Below are positions 25,390 through 34,042 of a DNA stretch of 64,000 nt, one piece after another. Position 1 is the stretch's first letter; each line of letters begins with the position of its first letter. The stretch comes from Pyrinomonadaceae bacterium (lineage in GTDB: Bacteria > Acidobacteriota > Blastocatellia > Pyrinomonadales > Pyrinomonadaceae), in the NCBI GenBank assembly GCA_036277115.1, contig DASUNM010000027.1, positions 806,001 to 870,000 of the forward strand. The letters are read 5' to 3'. The notes below the pieces were generated by a model. It worked only from the letters and a program-made list of their open reading frames with translations. It made no database searches and had not been told where the DNA came from. Made by a program: the position numbers and the translations under genes.

Positions 25390-28300
25390 ATGGCTCACAC
25401 ATCACCCGGAACGTCACCCGAACTCAAACCTGAACAAGCCGTCGCCGCGTACACACTCGATCGTCACCTTTCCGTGACTGCCGGTCCGGGCGCGGGAAAG
25501 ACCAGAGTTCTGGTCGAACGCTACCTGGAAATTCTGCGCACCCAAAACGCCTCGGTCGATAACATCGTGGCTATCACTTTCACCAATCGTGCCGCGAATG
25601 AAATGCGCGAGCGTGTCCGGGGCGCGATTGATGCTTTGCTGCGCCGCGCGGCACCGGCTGAGCGCCAGGGCTGGCTCCGACATAAGCGGACGCTTGAAGG
25701 CGCCGTCATCACGACCATCCACGGTTTCTGCTCGCGCATCCTGCATGAGTTTCCCGTCGAAGCGAACATCGACCCGCAGTTCGTGCTGCTCGATGAACAA
25801 CAAGCGACGATGATGCTCGAAGCCGTCGTCGACGAGGCTTTGAGCAATGCCATCCATCACGGTAATGAAAAGATCGTGAAGCTCGCGCAGGGCGTCGGCG
25901 GTCGCGGCGTTTTGTCCGCAGTGCTGGCAGATCTCTACAAGAATTATCGTGGCGAAGGACTCGCACTCGGCGAGATAAGACGGCGCGCGATGGCTAATCA
26001 CTTAACCTCCGAAGACTACGCAGCAGCCTTTCGCGCCCTCGACCTGCGCATGTCAGAGTTGCTTAGTGATCGCGTCAAGACACCGGCCGCGCGCGATAAG
26101 CAGGCGAAACTTGCCAACGAGTGGCCACGGGTGCGCGCGCTGTTGTCGCAACCGCCGTCCCAACAAACCATCGCTAAGTACTGCCAGGCAATCGAAGACC
26201 TGCGCGACGTTCGTCCCTACAAAAGTGTCATCAAGAAAATCGACTTTGTCGATCCATTGTTGTGGGGAGAAAAATCAACGCCTGAGGAGTGTTTCGACGG
26301 GAGAGTTCCCTGTATCGGGTTCGATCTGCTGGCGAAGGATCACGCCCTGGCCGTACTGAACCTGATGCAGGAAATCGAAAGCCGTCTTAATGACGAGAAG
26401 CAAAAACTCTCCGTGGTCGATTTCGATGACTTGCAGCTCCGGACGCTGAAGTTGCTGAACGAGCATCCGCAGTTGATGAATCGGATTTCGGAACGTTACC
26501 GCTTTTTCCTCGTCGATGAATTCCAGGACACGAACGGCCTGCAGCGCGATTTGATGATGAAGCTCGGACTGCGTCGCGGCGCGAACCTTTTCATCGTGGG
26601 CGATCGGAAGCAGTCAATTTATGGATTCCGCGGCGCCGATGTTGACGTGTTCGGCGAAATGACCGATGCGATCAAAGCCGCAGGGGGCCTCAAACAGCCG
26701 TTACATTTGAACTTTCGCAGTCAGCGCCCGCTGATCGATTGTCTCAACTTCGTTTTCGCGAAGACTTTCCAGCCGCGCGCCGACGTCCCGCCCGAACAGC
26801 TGCCGGAGCTCGGTTACGTGGAACACGAAGCCAGCATTGCCGAACGCGAAGCGCGCGACGCGCCGCCTTTGGTTGAGTTTCTCTTCAACATCTTGCCCGA
26901 CCGGCAATCAGCAGATTATTCCGAAGATGAAGTGCAGAGTCGCTACGAAAGCCGCGATGCTCGCGAACGTGACGCCGCCCAACTGGTCGCGAGAATTCAG
27001 GAATTAGTTCGGTTCGCGGACGTCTCGTCCGCTTCCGAGAGCACGCGGGACGCGTGCGTACCCATCAATTACGGCGACATTGCCGTGCTGTTTCGCGCGC
27101 TCACCGGCGTGGGCATTTACGAAAGTGCCCTGCGTCGCGGCGGCATTCCGTACCTGACTGTACAGGGCAAGGGTTTTTATCAACGCGAAGAGATCACCGA
27201 TCTGATTCAGCTGCTGCGGTTTCTCGATAACACGACGGATGAAATCGCTTTGGCGGCCGTGTTGCGCTCGCCCCTTGGCGGCATTTCCGACAACGCGCTG
27301 TTCGCGCTGCGTTCGGCGCCCCTGGTGGGCGAGACCACCGACGGCAAAAAGTTGCCGCGCAGAAACCTATGGCGCGCAGTGCGACAGCATCGGGAGATTC
27401 AGTTCATCGATGAAGAAGAACATGCGGAACTCGATCGCGTCACAGCCTTCCTCGGCGACATAATTGAGCGACGCAGCCGATACTCGATCGCCGACTTACT
27501 GCGTCATGCGGTCGCGGCGGCTGATTTCATGGCCGTAATCGCCGCAAACTTCGACGGCGCGCATCGCATCGCGAACGTCGAAAAGCTTTTTCGCCTCGCG
27601 GAAGCGTTTGAAAAATCAGGCGAGCTGATCCGCGACTTTGTGCACTACGTCGAGAAGTTTGAAGAGATCGGTGGGCGTGAGACTGAAGGGCAGATCGACA
27701 AAACGGCGAACGTGGTGCGGTTGATGACCATTCATCAGGCAAAGGGTCTCGAGTTTCCCGTGGTCATCCTCCCTGATCTCCAGCGTTACGCAGCTTCGCA
27801 GCGCGACAATTCATTGTTTGTCCTGGACCGGCACCGAGGATTCAGTGTGGCCGTGCCTGACGGCCGCGGCGGTGTCGTGCGCGGCGCGACTTTCAAAGAA
27901 CTGCGACAGCGCGCGGGTTGGCGCGAAGAATTTGAGAGCATGCGGCTTTTGTATGTCGCCGCGACGCGCGCGGAAGATCGTCTGATTTTCTCCGGTGCGG
28001 CCACTGAGAAAGAGTTGAAGAACTTAAAAGAGACGAAACGCGAGCAGTGGCTCGCCTGGGTATGGCAAGCTTTGGAACTCGATGAGCATCCGCAAACCGG
28101 AGTGCTGAAGTTTGAAGATGGCGTCCAGATCGATTTGCGCGTGAGTCGCGAACCGGCTGGGAGCGCGGGCATACTGCCCGCAACATCGACGGTTTCATCC
28201 ACGATCGATTCATCTCAGCCGCTTGCTAAAATATTCCCGCTGTTGAGACCCGTCGAGGCCGAACGCGGAACCACGTTGCGACGCTTCACCGTAACTCAAC

Positions 28301-29415
28301 TCATCAATTTTCAGCGTTGCCCGCGGCAGTATTACTTCGAGCGGCTTTTGCGGACACCGGGCGCTGAAGAACTCGCGGTGTGGAACGATGCCGAAGCGCC
28401 TGAACCGCCGGCGAACTTAACGGCGACTCTGAAAGGCGCCGTCATCCACCGTTTCTGCGAAACGTTTTGCGAAGGTGACAACGCTGAGGTTCGCTTGCGC
28501 GAAAGTTTCGAGCACGTGAGGTTGATGCGGCGCGCCCAATTGGCCGGCAGGGAACTGGGCATCGACGACGCGACGGCGGTGGCTGATTTGCTGCCGCTGG
28601 CCCAAAACTATCTGGCGAGCGATGTCTTCCGCCGCGTCGGGGACGCATCGCGATTGCAGTTTTCTGACAATCCGAAATCCGAAATCCGCATTCCGAAATC
28701 GTCTGCGGGCCTTTGGAGCGAATTGCGTTTTCGTCTGCGCCGTCGCCTGGGAATTCTGACTGGCACAATCGACAAGCTGCTGATCACGCCCGCCGCCAAC
28801 GGTTTGGACGTGGAGATAATCGATTTCAAGACGAACCGTTTTAGAGAAAGAGATTTTTCCCCCTCTCCGCACGCGGAGAGGGGGTTAGGGGGAGAGGTTG
28901 CGGCGCCGCTTAACCCCACCCCCATCCCCTCCCCGCGCGCGGGGAGGGGAGATTCGACGCGAACCGCGCAACCTGATGGGTCCACGCGAATCGCCCAGCC
29001 CGGCCAGGCGGCCTTCGATTTCGAAGCCGCCGCGCAAGCCGTCGCGGTCGAAGTCTCCGCCGCACAACCTGCGTCATCATTCGAAGATCAAATCGACAAC
29101 GCGGCGCGCGATTACCGTTTGCAGATGCAAGGCTACGCGCTCGCGTTGCGAGAGCTGCTGCCGGAAGACGCGCCCATCAACTCGCTCCGGGCGACGCTGC
29201 ATTTCATCCATCCGAATGTTGAAGCGATCGTGCCCAACGAACTCCTCGAATACGAAACGTGCGCGCGCGCCATCGACGATGCGATGTCAGAGATCGCTTC
29301 GCTTGACGGCACGTTGGAGATGGAGCATTTCCCGCCGATTGCCAATTCGCACTGCCGGATATGTAATTTTTTGAGCTTTTGTTCGGCCGGGCGCGAATGG
29401 CTGCGTATGCGATAG
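25390..29415 (+). CDS. AddA/UvrD-like helicase-nuclease with Fe-S-type PD-(D/E)XK domain
   Basis: A 1341-residue superfamily-1A helicase for double-strand break processing. Motif I is GPGAGKT at 32-38; motif II is VDEFQDT near 374-380. GDRKQSIYGFRGAD, the VRLMTIHQAKGLEFPVV segment near 776 and the RLLYVAATRAEDRL segment near 851 are motifs III, V and VI. The C-terminal nuclease domain has I-D-F-K-T-N-R (the D and K of PD-(D/E)XK) and four cysteines, C977 plus C1322-x2-C1325-x5-C1331, matching the 4Fe-4S arrangement known from AddB. Unusually, at least four dispersed-repeat segments are read in frame (27011-27063, 28157-28184, 28669-28700, 28858-28952), mostly in the nuclease half. No AddB-like partner is adjacent. 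Confidence 0.88.
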   Translation: MAHTSPGTSPELKPEQAVAAYTLDRHLSVTAGPGAGKTRVLVERYLEILRTQNASVDNIVAITFTNRAANEMRERVRGAIDALLRRAAPAERQGWLRHKRTLEGAVITTIHGFCSRILHEFPVEANIDPQFVLLDEQQATMMLEAVVDEALSNAIHHGNEKIVKLAQGVGGRGVLSAVLADLYKNYRGEGLALGEIRRRAMANHLTSEDYAAAFRALDLRMSELLSDRVKTPAARDKQAKLANEWPRVRALLSQPPSQQTIAKYCQAIEDLRDVRPYKSVIKKIDFVDPLLWGEKSTPEECFDGRVPCIGFDLLAKDHALAVLNLMQEIESRLNDEKQKLSVVDFDDLQLRTLKLLNEHPQLMNRISERYRFFLVDEFQDTNGLQRDLMMKLGLRRGANLFIVGDRKQSIYGFRGADVDVFGEMTDAIKAAGGLKQPLHLNFRSQRPLIDCLNFVFAKTFQPRADVPPEQLPELGYVEHEASIAEREARDAPPLVEFLFNILPDRQSADYSEDEVQSRYESRDARERDAAQLVARIQELVRFADVSSASESTRDACVPINYGDIAVLFRALTGVGIYESALRRGGIPYLTVQGKGFYQREEITDLIQLLRFLDNTTDEIALAAVLRSPLGGISDNALFALRSAPLVGETTDGKKLPRRNLWRAVRQHREIQFIDEEEHAELDRVTAFLGDIIERRSRYSIADLLRHAVAAADFMAVIAANFDGAHRIANVEKLFRLAEAFEKSGELIRDFVHYVEKFEEIGGRETEGQIDKTANVVRLMTIHQAKGLEFPVVILPDLQRYAASQRDNSLFVLDRHRGFSVAVPDGRGGVVRGATFKELRQRAGWREEFESMRLLYVAATRAEDRLIFSGAATEKELKNLKETKREQWLAWVWQALELDEHPQTGVLKFEDGVQIDLRVSREPAGSAGILPATSTVSSTIDSSQPLAKIFPLLRPVEAERGTTLRRFTVTQLINFQRCPRQYYFERLLRTPGAEELAVWNDAEAPEPPANLTATLKGAVIHRFCETFCEGDNAEVRLRESFEHVRLMRRAQLAGRELGIDDATAVADLLPLAQNYLASDVFRRVGDASRLQFSDNPKSEIRIPKSSAGLWSELRFRLRRRLGILTGTIDKLLITPAANGLDVEIIDFKTNRFRERDFSPSPHAERGLGGEVAAPLNPTPIPSPRAGRGDSTRTAQPDGSTRIAQPGQAAFDFEAAAQAVAVEVSAAQPASSFEDQIDNAARDYRLQMQGYALALRELLPEDAPINSLRATLHFIHPNVEAIVPNELLEYETCARAIDDAMSEIASLDGTLEMEHFPPIANSHCRICNFLSFCSAGREWLRMR
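27011..27063 (+). repeat. In-frame repeat segment 1 in helicase gene
   Basis: The palindrome GCGGACGTCTCGTCCGC is followed by an arm GCGGGACGCGTGCGTACC shared with the repeat at 16264-16311. It encodes a Ser/Ala-rich loop of about 18 residues between helicase motifs. Confidence 0.75.
28157..28184 (+). repeat. In-frame repeat segment 2 in helicase gene
   Basis: GGGAGCGCGGGC-ATACT-GCCCGC, a short palindrome translated as GSAGILPA. The GGGAGCGC element recurs at 49970-50000. It lies in the linker between the helicase and nuclease domains. Confidence 0.8.
28669..28700 (+). repeat. In-frame tandem repeat segment 3 in helicase gene
   Basis: A short tandem array of the unit TCCGAAA / TCCGCAT, roughly ATCCGAAATCCGAAATCCGC, translated as NPKSEIRIPKS. 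It lies within the nuclease domain between helices. Confidence 0.8.
28858..28952 (+). repeat. In-frame repeat segment 4 in helicase gene
   Basis: Two linked palindromes, CCCCTCTCCGC-ACGCGGAGAGGGG and CCCCTCCCCGCGCGCGGGGAGGGG, read in frame as a Pro/Arg/Gly-rich stretch of about 32 residues. It follows directly after the catalytic D-F-K-T-N-R strand. A relative (CCTCTCCCTTTGGGAGAGG) lies at 56531-56565. Confidence 0.85.
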
Positions 29416-29484
29416 CGTTCAGAACGAATTCTTGTGGAGTTTTACACACCCGATTCGCCTAATTAAACGTTGTTTAGGAATATC

Positions 29485-29694
29485 AGTCAGCCCGAAGGGC
29501 TGAAAGAGAGTAGCCGGGGGTTGGGCGCGAAGCGCGATACCCCCGGATCGAGTGTCCATAGTTTCTGACCCTGAAAGGGTCACAGAACTAGTCTTGCACC
29601 CTTTCAGGGTGCGAATTCGACGCCTCCGCTTTCCGGGGGTCTACGCTTCGCTGCGACCCCCGGCTACTTTCTTGCAACCCTCCGGGTTGCTTAC
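29485..29694. repeat. Composite inverted-repeat element (~210 bp)
   Basis: The outer arms are AGTAGCCGGGGG...ACCCCCGGA (29510-29547) and TCCGGGGGT...CCCCCGGCTACTTTC (29632-29672). An inner hairpin is formed by GACCCTGAAAGGGTC and CACCCTTTCAGGGTG. Terminal blocks AGCCCGAAGGGCT and CAACCCTCCGGGTTG are palindromic. It occupies almost all of the 300-base gap between the helicase and the zinc-ribbon gene; no ORF is supported there. Confidence 0.85.
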
Positions 29695-29716
29695 CCGATC
29701 CGTCGGCAGTTCTGAC

Positions 29717-30352
29717 TTAATCCTGTTTCAAGTTTAGCGTGGTGTGTTCGGTAACCGAGGCGCCTTTTTCCGAAGCGAGATTGGAAGTCGTGGGCGACCG
29801 TAGCATCGGTGATTCACCGGATCGAACTGGCGGTGGCGTGTAGGCTGAATCGAGCAAATTCTGGAGCTTTGCGTCCGGCAAACGATCATCCAAGGCGCTA
29901 CGCGTTTTGGTGAAGAGCAATCCATTTAAGATAAAACCAAGTCCAAGCGTGAAAGCGGTTAGACCCAGGCCGCCAACCCAAAGGGCCGCTTCATAGTCCG
30001 GACCATTTAGCGCTTCTGACATTATCAATCCGAGGATGCCGGCGCCTAAACCGCATGCGGCGATGATCGTCCCCGCGCGAATTCGACGCAGCCGTTTTTC
30101 CTCCGGCGACTCGAGAAACTTTTCCACCTGCGGCAGGACGCTGTCGGTCACGATCTTCAATTCGGCGGCGTCTTTTACGGAACGTATCCGGTCGCCGATA
30201 GCGCGGCCAATTTCTTCGCGCGCTGATACGGCCGAGGCGGTGATTGAGTCGGGCCACTCAATACTGACACGGACGGCGCGCAGGTCGACGCCGCAGGCGC
30301 GGCAGTATTGGCTAGCCTGACGTTCCTCGGATCCGCAAGTTGGACAGAACAT
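29717..30352 (-). CDS. Zinc-ribbon membrane protein of unknown function
   Basis: 211 residues. The N-terminus has the zinc ribbon CPTCG...CRACG (C3, C6, C17, C20). A helical region spans 40-95, two membrane segments lie at about 97-113 and 127-148, and a polar Ser/Pro tail closes the protein. Such zinc-ribbon plus two-pass proteins are common and mostly uncharacterised. The stop lies close to the composite repeat. Confidence 0.7.
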   Translation of the reverse strand: MFCPTCGSEERQASQYCRACGVDLRAVRVSIEWPDSITASAVSAREEIGRAIGDRIRSVKDAAELKIVTDSVLPQVEKFLESPEEKRLRRIRAGTIIAACGLGAGILGLIMSEALNGPDYEAALWVGGLGLTAFTLGLGFILNGLLFTKTRSALDDRLPDAKLQNLLDSAYTPPPVRSGESPMLRSPTTSNLASEKGASVTEHTTLNLKQD

Positions 30353-30405
30353 GTTGAAGAGTTATACGGCCGCGATTTGCGAACGTTCAACTAAAAGCGC
30401 CGGGT

Positions 30406-30684
30406 TTAGCCGCCGCTGACCGCGGGCATGATGCAAATATCGGCCGTGCCGTCGAGCGACGCATCCAGCACTTCGTCGCGCCGGACGACGCTGCTGTTCA
30501 CAAAAATATTCACGTGCTGGCGAACCTCGCCTTGCTCAGTCAGAACCCGATCGCGCAATCCGCCGTGCCGGTTCCAAAGCTCGTGCAAAGCTTCGCGTAC
30601 CGTCGCCGGCTGCGCATCGACCTTTATTTCGGCGTTGCCGCCAGTGAAGTCGGTCAGATGGCCTGTGATCTGAAAAGTGATCAT
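30406..30684 (-). CDS. MoaD/ThiS-family sulfur-carrier protein
   Basis: 92 residues of ubiquitin-like fold ending in the functional di-glycine (A-V-S-G-G). The strand D-G-T-A-D-I-C-I-M-P-A-V-S-G-G and the internal N-I-F-V-N-S pattern fit MoaD relatives. The C-terminal Gly would be thiocarboxylated by an E1-like enzyme to donate sulfur (molybdopterin, thiamine or cysteine biosynthesis). No partner E1 or MoaE gene lies nearby, so the pathway is open. Confidence 0.85.
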   Translation of the reverse strand: MITFQITGHLTDFTGGNAEIKVDAQPATVREALHELWNRHGGLRDRVLTEQGEVRQHVNIFVNSSVVRRDEVLDASLDGTADICIMPAVSGG

Positions 30685-30775
30685 CTATCGCGGTGCCCGA
30701 GCAAGATGCTCGCGGAAGGCAAGATGCCTGCGCTCCGTGGTTCAGTCTATACTGACACCGCACCTTCTACCTTGA

Positions 30776-31675
30776 ATGTCCACTCCGAGTCAAAAACCGG
30801 GCGGGGAAGAATTGAAAGAGCGCGTCCGCGTTTTCTGGCAGGCGCACCCGTGCGGCACAAAGTTCAGCGACGCAGAGATCGGCACGCCGGAATTCTTCGA
30901 ACGCGTCGAAGCGCATCGTTACGACAAAGAGTGGCACATTCCGGCGGCCGCGGACTTCACGAATGCGCGCGGTCTGCGCGTGCTGGAGATTGGCTGCGGC
31001 ATGGGCACCGACGGCGCGCAGTTCGCGAAGGCGGGTGCGAATTATACGGGCATTGATCTGACTGACGCCGCCGTCGAGTTGGCGCGCAAACGTTTCCAGG
31101 TGTCAGGCTTGAAAGGTGAATTTCGGGTCGCTGATGCCGAGCGTCTCGACTTTCCCGATGCGTCGTTTGATTTGGTTTACTCGCACGGCGTTCTGCATCA
31201 CACGCCCGACATCGAGGCGGCCGTGCGCGAAATTCATCGGGTGTTGAAGCCGGGCGGCCGGGCGATGGTGATGTTGTATCATCGCGGTAGCTACAACTAT
31301 CGCGTTGGCATTCGGGTTTTGCGGCGCGCCGGAGCGGGGCTGCTGACCAGCGAAGCCGGAATCAAACTGATCAACCTGCTCACGCGCGAACCAATCGACT
31401 CGCTCAGAGAGCACGCGCAACTGGCAAAGAACGGCAACTCTTCAGCAGATGATTTTCTCAGCCAGAGCACCGATGGCGCCGGCAACCCGCTCGCCCGGGT
31501 CTATTCGCGACGCGAAGCCCGCGAATTGTTCAAAGACTTCTCAGCGGTCGAGTTGCGTGCCTATTTTCTGAACAAGAGATTCATTCCGATTATCGGCAAC
31601 TTGCTGCCGCGTTCGTTTGAGTCAGCGCTGGCGTCGCGCTGGGGTTGGCATCTTTGGATCTATGCGAAGAAATGA
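30776..31675 (+). CDS. SAM-dependent methyltransferase (class I)
   Basis: 299 residues. The Rossmann motif I is V-L-E-I-G-C-G-M-G-T-D-G near residue 68, followed by D-A-E-R-L-D-F-P-D (motif III) and a long Y-S-H-G-V-L-H-H-T-P segment typical of methyltransferase type 11 proteins. The C-terminal ~110 residues carry additional helices. It is the first gene of the plus-strand polysaccharide block, so it may methylate a sugar or lipid carrier; this is context inference. Confidence 0.82.
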   Translation: MSTPSQKPGGEELKERVRVFWQAHPCGTKFSDAEIGTPEFFERVEAHRYDKEWHIPAAADFTNARGLRVLEIGCGMGTDGAQFAKAGANYTGIDLTDAAVELARKRFQVSGLKGEFRVADAERLDFPDASFDLVYSHGVLHHTPDIEAAVREIHRVLKPGGRAMVMLYHRGSYNYRVGIRVLRRAGAGLLTSEAGIKLINLLTREPIDSLREHAQLAKNGNSSADDFLSQSTDGAGNPLARVYSRREARELFKDFSAVELRAYFLNKRFIPIIGNLLPRSFESALASRWGWHLWIYAKK

Positions 31676-31769
31676 TTTGGAGTGCGCCGGCTTGACGGCG
31701 CTTTAGCTCCTGCAAAACATTAGGCTTACGAAACTAAAACAAAGCGGCGTCAAGCCGCCGCACTCCAAA
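31676..31769. repeat. Inverted repeat spanning the gap before the epimerase gene
   Basis: The arms TTTGGAGTGCGCCGGCTTG (from 31676) and CAAGCCGCCGCACTCCAAA (ending 31769) pair over about 29 bases with few mismatches, enclosing a 36-base spacer. The right arm ends on the A of the epimerase ATG. Confidence 0.9.
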
Positions 31770-32755
31770 TGCGAAGCATCTTAATCACTGGCGGCGCGGG
31801 CTTCATTGGATCGCACCTGGTTGAGCGTTTGCTCGGCGAGGGCGATTGGCGCATCACAGTCGTCGACGACTTCAACGACTTCTACTCGCCGGCAATCAAA
31901 CGCGAGAACGTTGGGCCGCATCTTTCGAGTCCGAACTTCAGGTTGATTGAAGCCGACATTCGCGATGCGGAAGCGCTTGCGTCGGCCTTCGACGACACAA
32001 AGTTCGATTGCCTTGTGCATCTGGCCGCGCGTGCCGGCGTCAGGCCGTCTTTGAAAGAACCACGTTTGTACGTCGAGACAAATGTTAATGGCACCGTGAA
32101 CCTTCTGGAGTTAGCGCGCGCTCACGGGGTGAAGCAGTTTGTGTTCGGGTCGTCGTCCTCCGTTTACGGCGTGAACCCGAAAGTTCCGTTCAGCGAAGAC
32201 GATCCGATATTCAATCCCATCTCGCCGTACGCCGCGACGAAAGCCGCGGGCGAGTTAATCTGCCACTCGTATTCGCATCTTTACGACATGCGAATCGTCT
32301 GCCTGCGATTCTTCACCGTGTATGGTGCGCGCCAGCGCCCTGATCTGGCGATTCACAAATTCGCGAAGCTGATTAGCGAAGGGAAACCAATTCCCGTTTT
32401 CGGCGACGGCACCACACGCCGCGATTACACATACGTTGATGACATCATTGCCGGCGTTCGCGCGGCGATTGATTACGACCAGACGAATTACGAAGTCATT
32501 AATCTCGGCGAATCGCGCACGGTGGAATTGCGCGAACTGATTTCGTTGATCGAGACGGAGCTTGGCACACGCGCGCAGATTGATTGGCAACCACCGCAGC
32601 CCGGCGACGTACCGCAAACATTCGCGGACATTTCCAAGGCGCGCCAGCTGCTCCGGTACGACCCGCAGACGCAAATCGAAGATGGTATTCAAAGGTTTGT
32701 TCAATGGTTCCGGCGAAACACGCGTCAGCCGCAGTCGCACGTTAACACGCCGTGA
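31769..32755 (+). CDS. NAD-dependent nucleotide-sugar epimerase (UDP-glucuronate 4-epimerase type)
   Basis: 328 residues, extended [11 protein letters not shown] is the NAD-binding motif and Y-A-A-T-K the catalytic Y-x-x-x-K. The [15 protein letters not shown] stretch resembles UDP-glucuronate 4-epimerases, which make UDP-galacturonate. No ribosome site is visible because the inverted repeat runs up to the start codon. It belongs to the polysaccharide cluster. Confidence 0.9.
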   Translation: MRSILITGGAGFIGSHLVERLLGEGDWRITVVDDFNDFYSPAIKRENVGPHLSSPNFRLIEADIRDAEALASAFDDTKFDCLVHLAARAGVRPSLKEPRLYVETNVNGTVNLLELARAHGVKQFVFGSSSSVYGVNPKVPFSEDDPIFNPISPYAATKAAGELICHSYSHLYDMRIVCLRFFTVYGARQRPDLAIHKFAKLISEGKPIPVFGDGTTRRDYTYVDDIIAGVRAAIDYDQTNYEVINLGESRTVELRELISLIETELGTRAQIDWQPPQPGDVPQTFADISKARQLLRYDPQTQIEDGIQRFVQWFRRNTRQPQSHVNTP

Positions 32756-32783
32756 ATTTCGGCTCGTTGCTTCCAATCCTCAT

Positions 32784-32881
32784 CTCTCTGTGCCTCTGTG
32801 AAGGCTCGGTGTCTCTGTGGTAAGCATTTGGTAAGGATTTCTCACCACAGAGACACCGAGTTCCACTGAGACACAGAGAAA
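32784..32881. repeat. Inverted repeat (CTCTGTG-type)
   Basis: The arms CTCGGTGTCTCTGTGG (32805-32820) and CCACAGAGACACCGAG (32845-32860) pair perfectly; outer CTCTGTG/CACAGAG blocks extend the pairing. It lies between the epimerase and glycosyltransferase genes. Confidence 0.9.
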
Positions 32882-32966
32882 ACGGCAATTCTCGCGTTGG
32901 AGTCTGCCTGATACTGCAATCCCGCGCCATTCAGTTTAAAATGCGACGGTTCAGAAGGAGTTGCAT

Positions 32967-33989
32967 TTGATCACGACTGAATTCAAAGCGCCGCCACGTT
33001 TGGCCGAATCCTCGCGGGATGGCGACGCGCCGGAAATTTCTGTTTTTCTGCCGGTATTTAACGAAGAGCCGAACTTGAGACCGCTTCACGAGAAGCTGGA
33101 TCAGTCGCTCGCGCAACTTGGACGCAGCGCTGAGATTATCTACGTGGACGATGGATCCTCAGACGGCAGTCTGTCGGTGCTTCGCGAGATCGCGGCGCGC
33201 GACAGCCGCGTGCGCGTGATTGCGCTGCGACGAAACTATGGCCAGACGCCCGCCATGGCCGCCGGCATCGATGCGGCGCGCGGCGAAGTCCTGATTCCGA
33301 TGGATGCTGATCTGCAAAACGATCCGGCGGACATCATTCGGCTGCTGGAAAAATTAGACGAGGGTTTTGATGTTGTCTCAGGTTGGCGAAAGAACCGCAA
33401 AGATCCGCTGATCACGCGGAAGATTCCTTCCCAAATGGCGAACTGGTTGATCTCAAAGATTGGCGGCGTGCCGCTGCACGATTACGGCTGTTCTTTAAAA
33501 GCTTATCGGCGCGAATCGCTCCAGGACGTACAGCTTTATGGCGAGATGCATCGCTTCATTCCGATCTACGCGTCGTGGTCCGGCGCGCGCGTCGCGGAAA
33601 TCCCCGTCGAGCATCATCCGCGCACGATGGGTAAATCCAAGTACGGTCTGTCCCGCACAATAAAAGTCGTGTTCGATCTGATGACGATCAAGTTCATGGC
33701 GTCGTATCAGACAAAGCCGCTTTACGTTTTCGGCTGGGCCGGGTTGTTGACCTTCGCCGTTTCGGTGATATGCGCCGTGCTCGCGTTCGTGATGAAATTC
33801 CTAAACTGGCCGCATCACGCGGATTTTGTCGAGACGCCTTTGCCGGTGCTGACCATGGTGCTGCTGGTGCTCGGCGTGCAGTTTTTCTTAATGGGACTAC
33901 TCGCCGAGATGCTGGTACGGACTTATCACGAGTCCCAGGCTAAAAGGATTTATGCCGTCCGGGAGAGGATTGGTTTCGACGGCGACTAA
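32967..33989 (+). CDS. Family 2 glycosyltransferase with C-terminal membrane segments (DPM1/ArnC-like)
   Basis: About 340 residues. The start is probably TTG at 32967: AGGAG ends six bases before it, while the alternative TTG at 32961 touches the ribosome site. The GT-A fold shows E-I-S-V-F-L-P-V-F-N-E-E, Y-V-D-D-G-S-S-D and M-D-A-D-L-Q-N-D-P (the DXD-like D-A-D), all typical of polyprenyl-phosphate glycosyltransferases. Two membrane segments at about 250-275 and 290-315 tether it to the inner membrane. It likely transfers a sugar to a polyprenyl phosphate. Confidence 0.9.
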   Translation: MITTEFKAPPRLAESSRDGDAPEISVFLPVFNEEPNLRPLHEKLDQSLAQLGRSAEIIYVDDGSSDGSLSVLREIAARDSRVRVIALRRNYGQTPAMAAGIDAARGEVLIPMDADLQNDPADIIRLLEKLDEGFDVVSGWRKNRKDPLITRKIPSQMANWLISKIGGVPLHDYGCSLKAYRRESLQDVQLYGEMHRFIPIYASWSGARVAEIPVEHHPRTMGKSKYGLSRTIKVVFDLMTIKFMASYQTKPLYVFGWAGLLTFAVSVICAVLAFVMKFLNWPHHADFVETPLPVLTMVLLVLGVQFFLMGLLAEMLVRTYHESQAKRIYAVRERIGFDGD

Positions 33990-34005
33990 CTCAATGATGT
34001 CTTCA

Positions 34006-34038
34006 ACTGCTCACTGCCCACTGCTCACTGCTCACTGA
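34006..34038 (+). repeat. Short tandem repeat (CTGCTCACTG) upstream of asnB
   Basis: Three near-copies of the unit CTGCTCACTG/CTGCCCA fill the gap between the glycosyltransferase stop and the asparagine synthetase start. It may be one arm of a longer inverted repeat family; no partner arm is adjacent. Confidence 0.6.
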
Positions 34039-34042
34039 AGTT

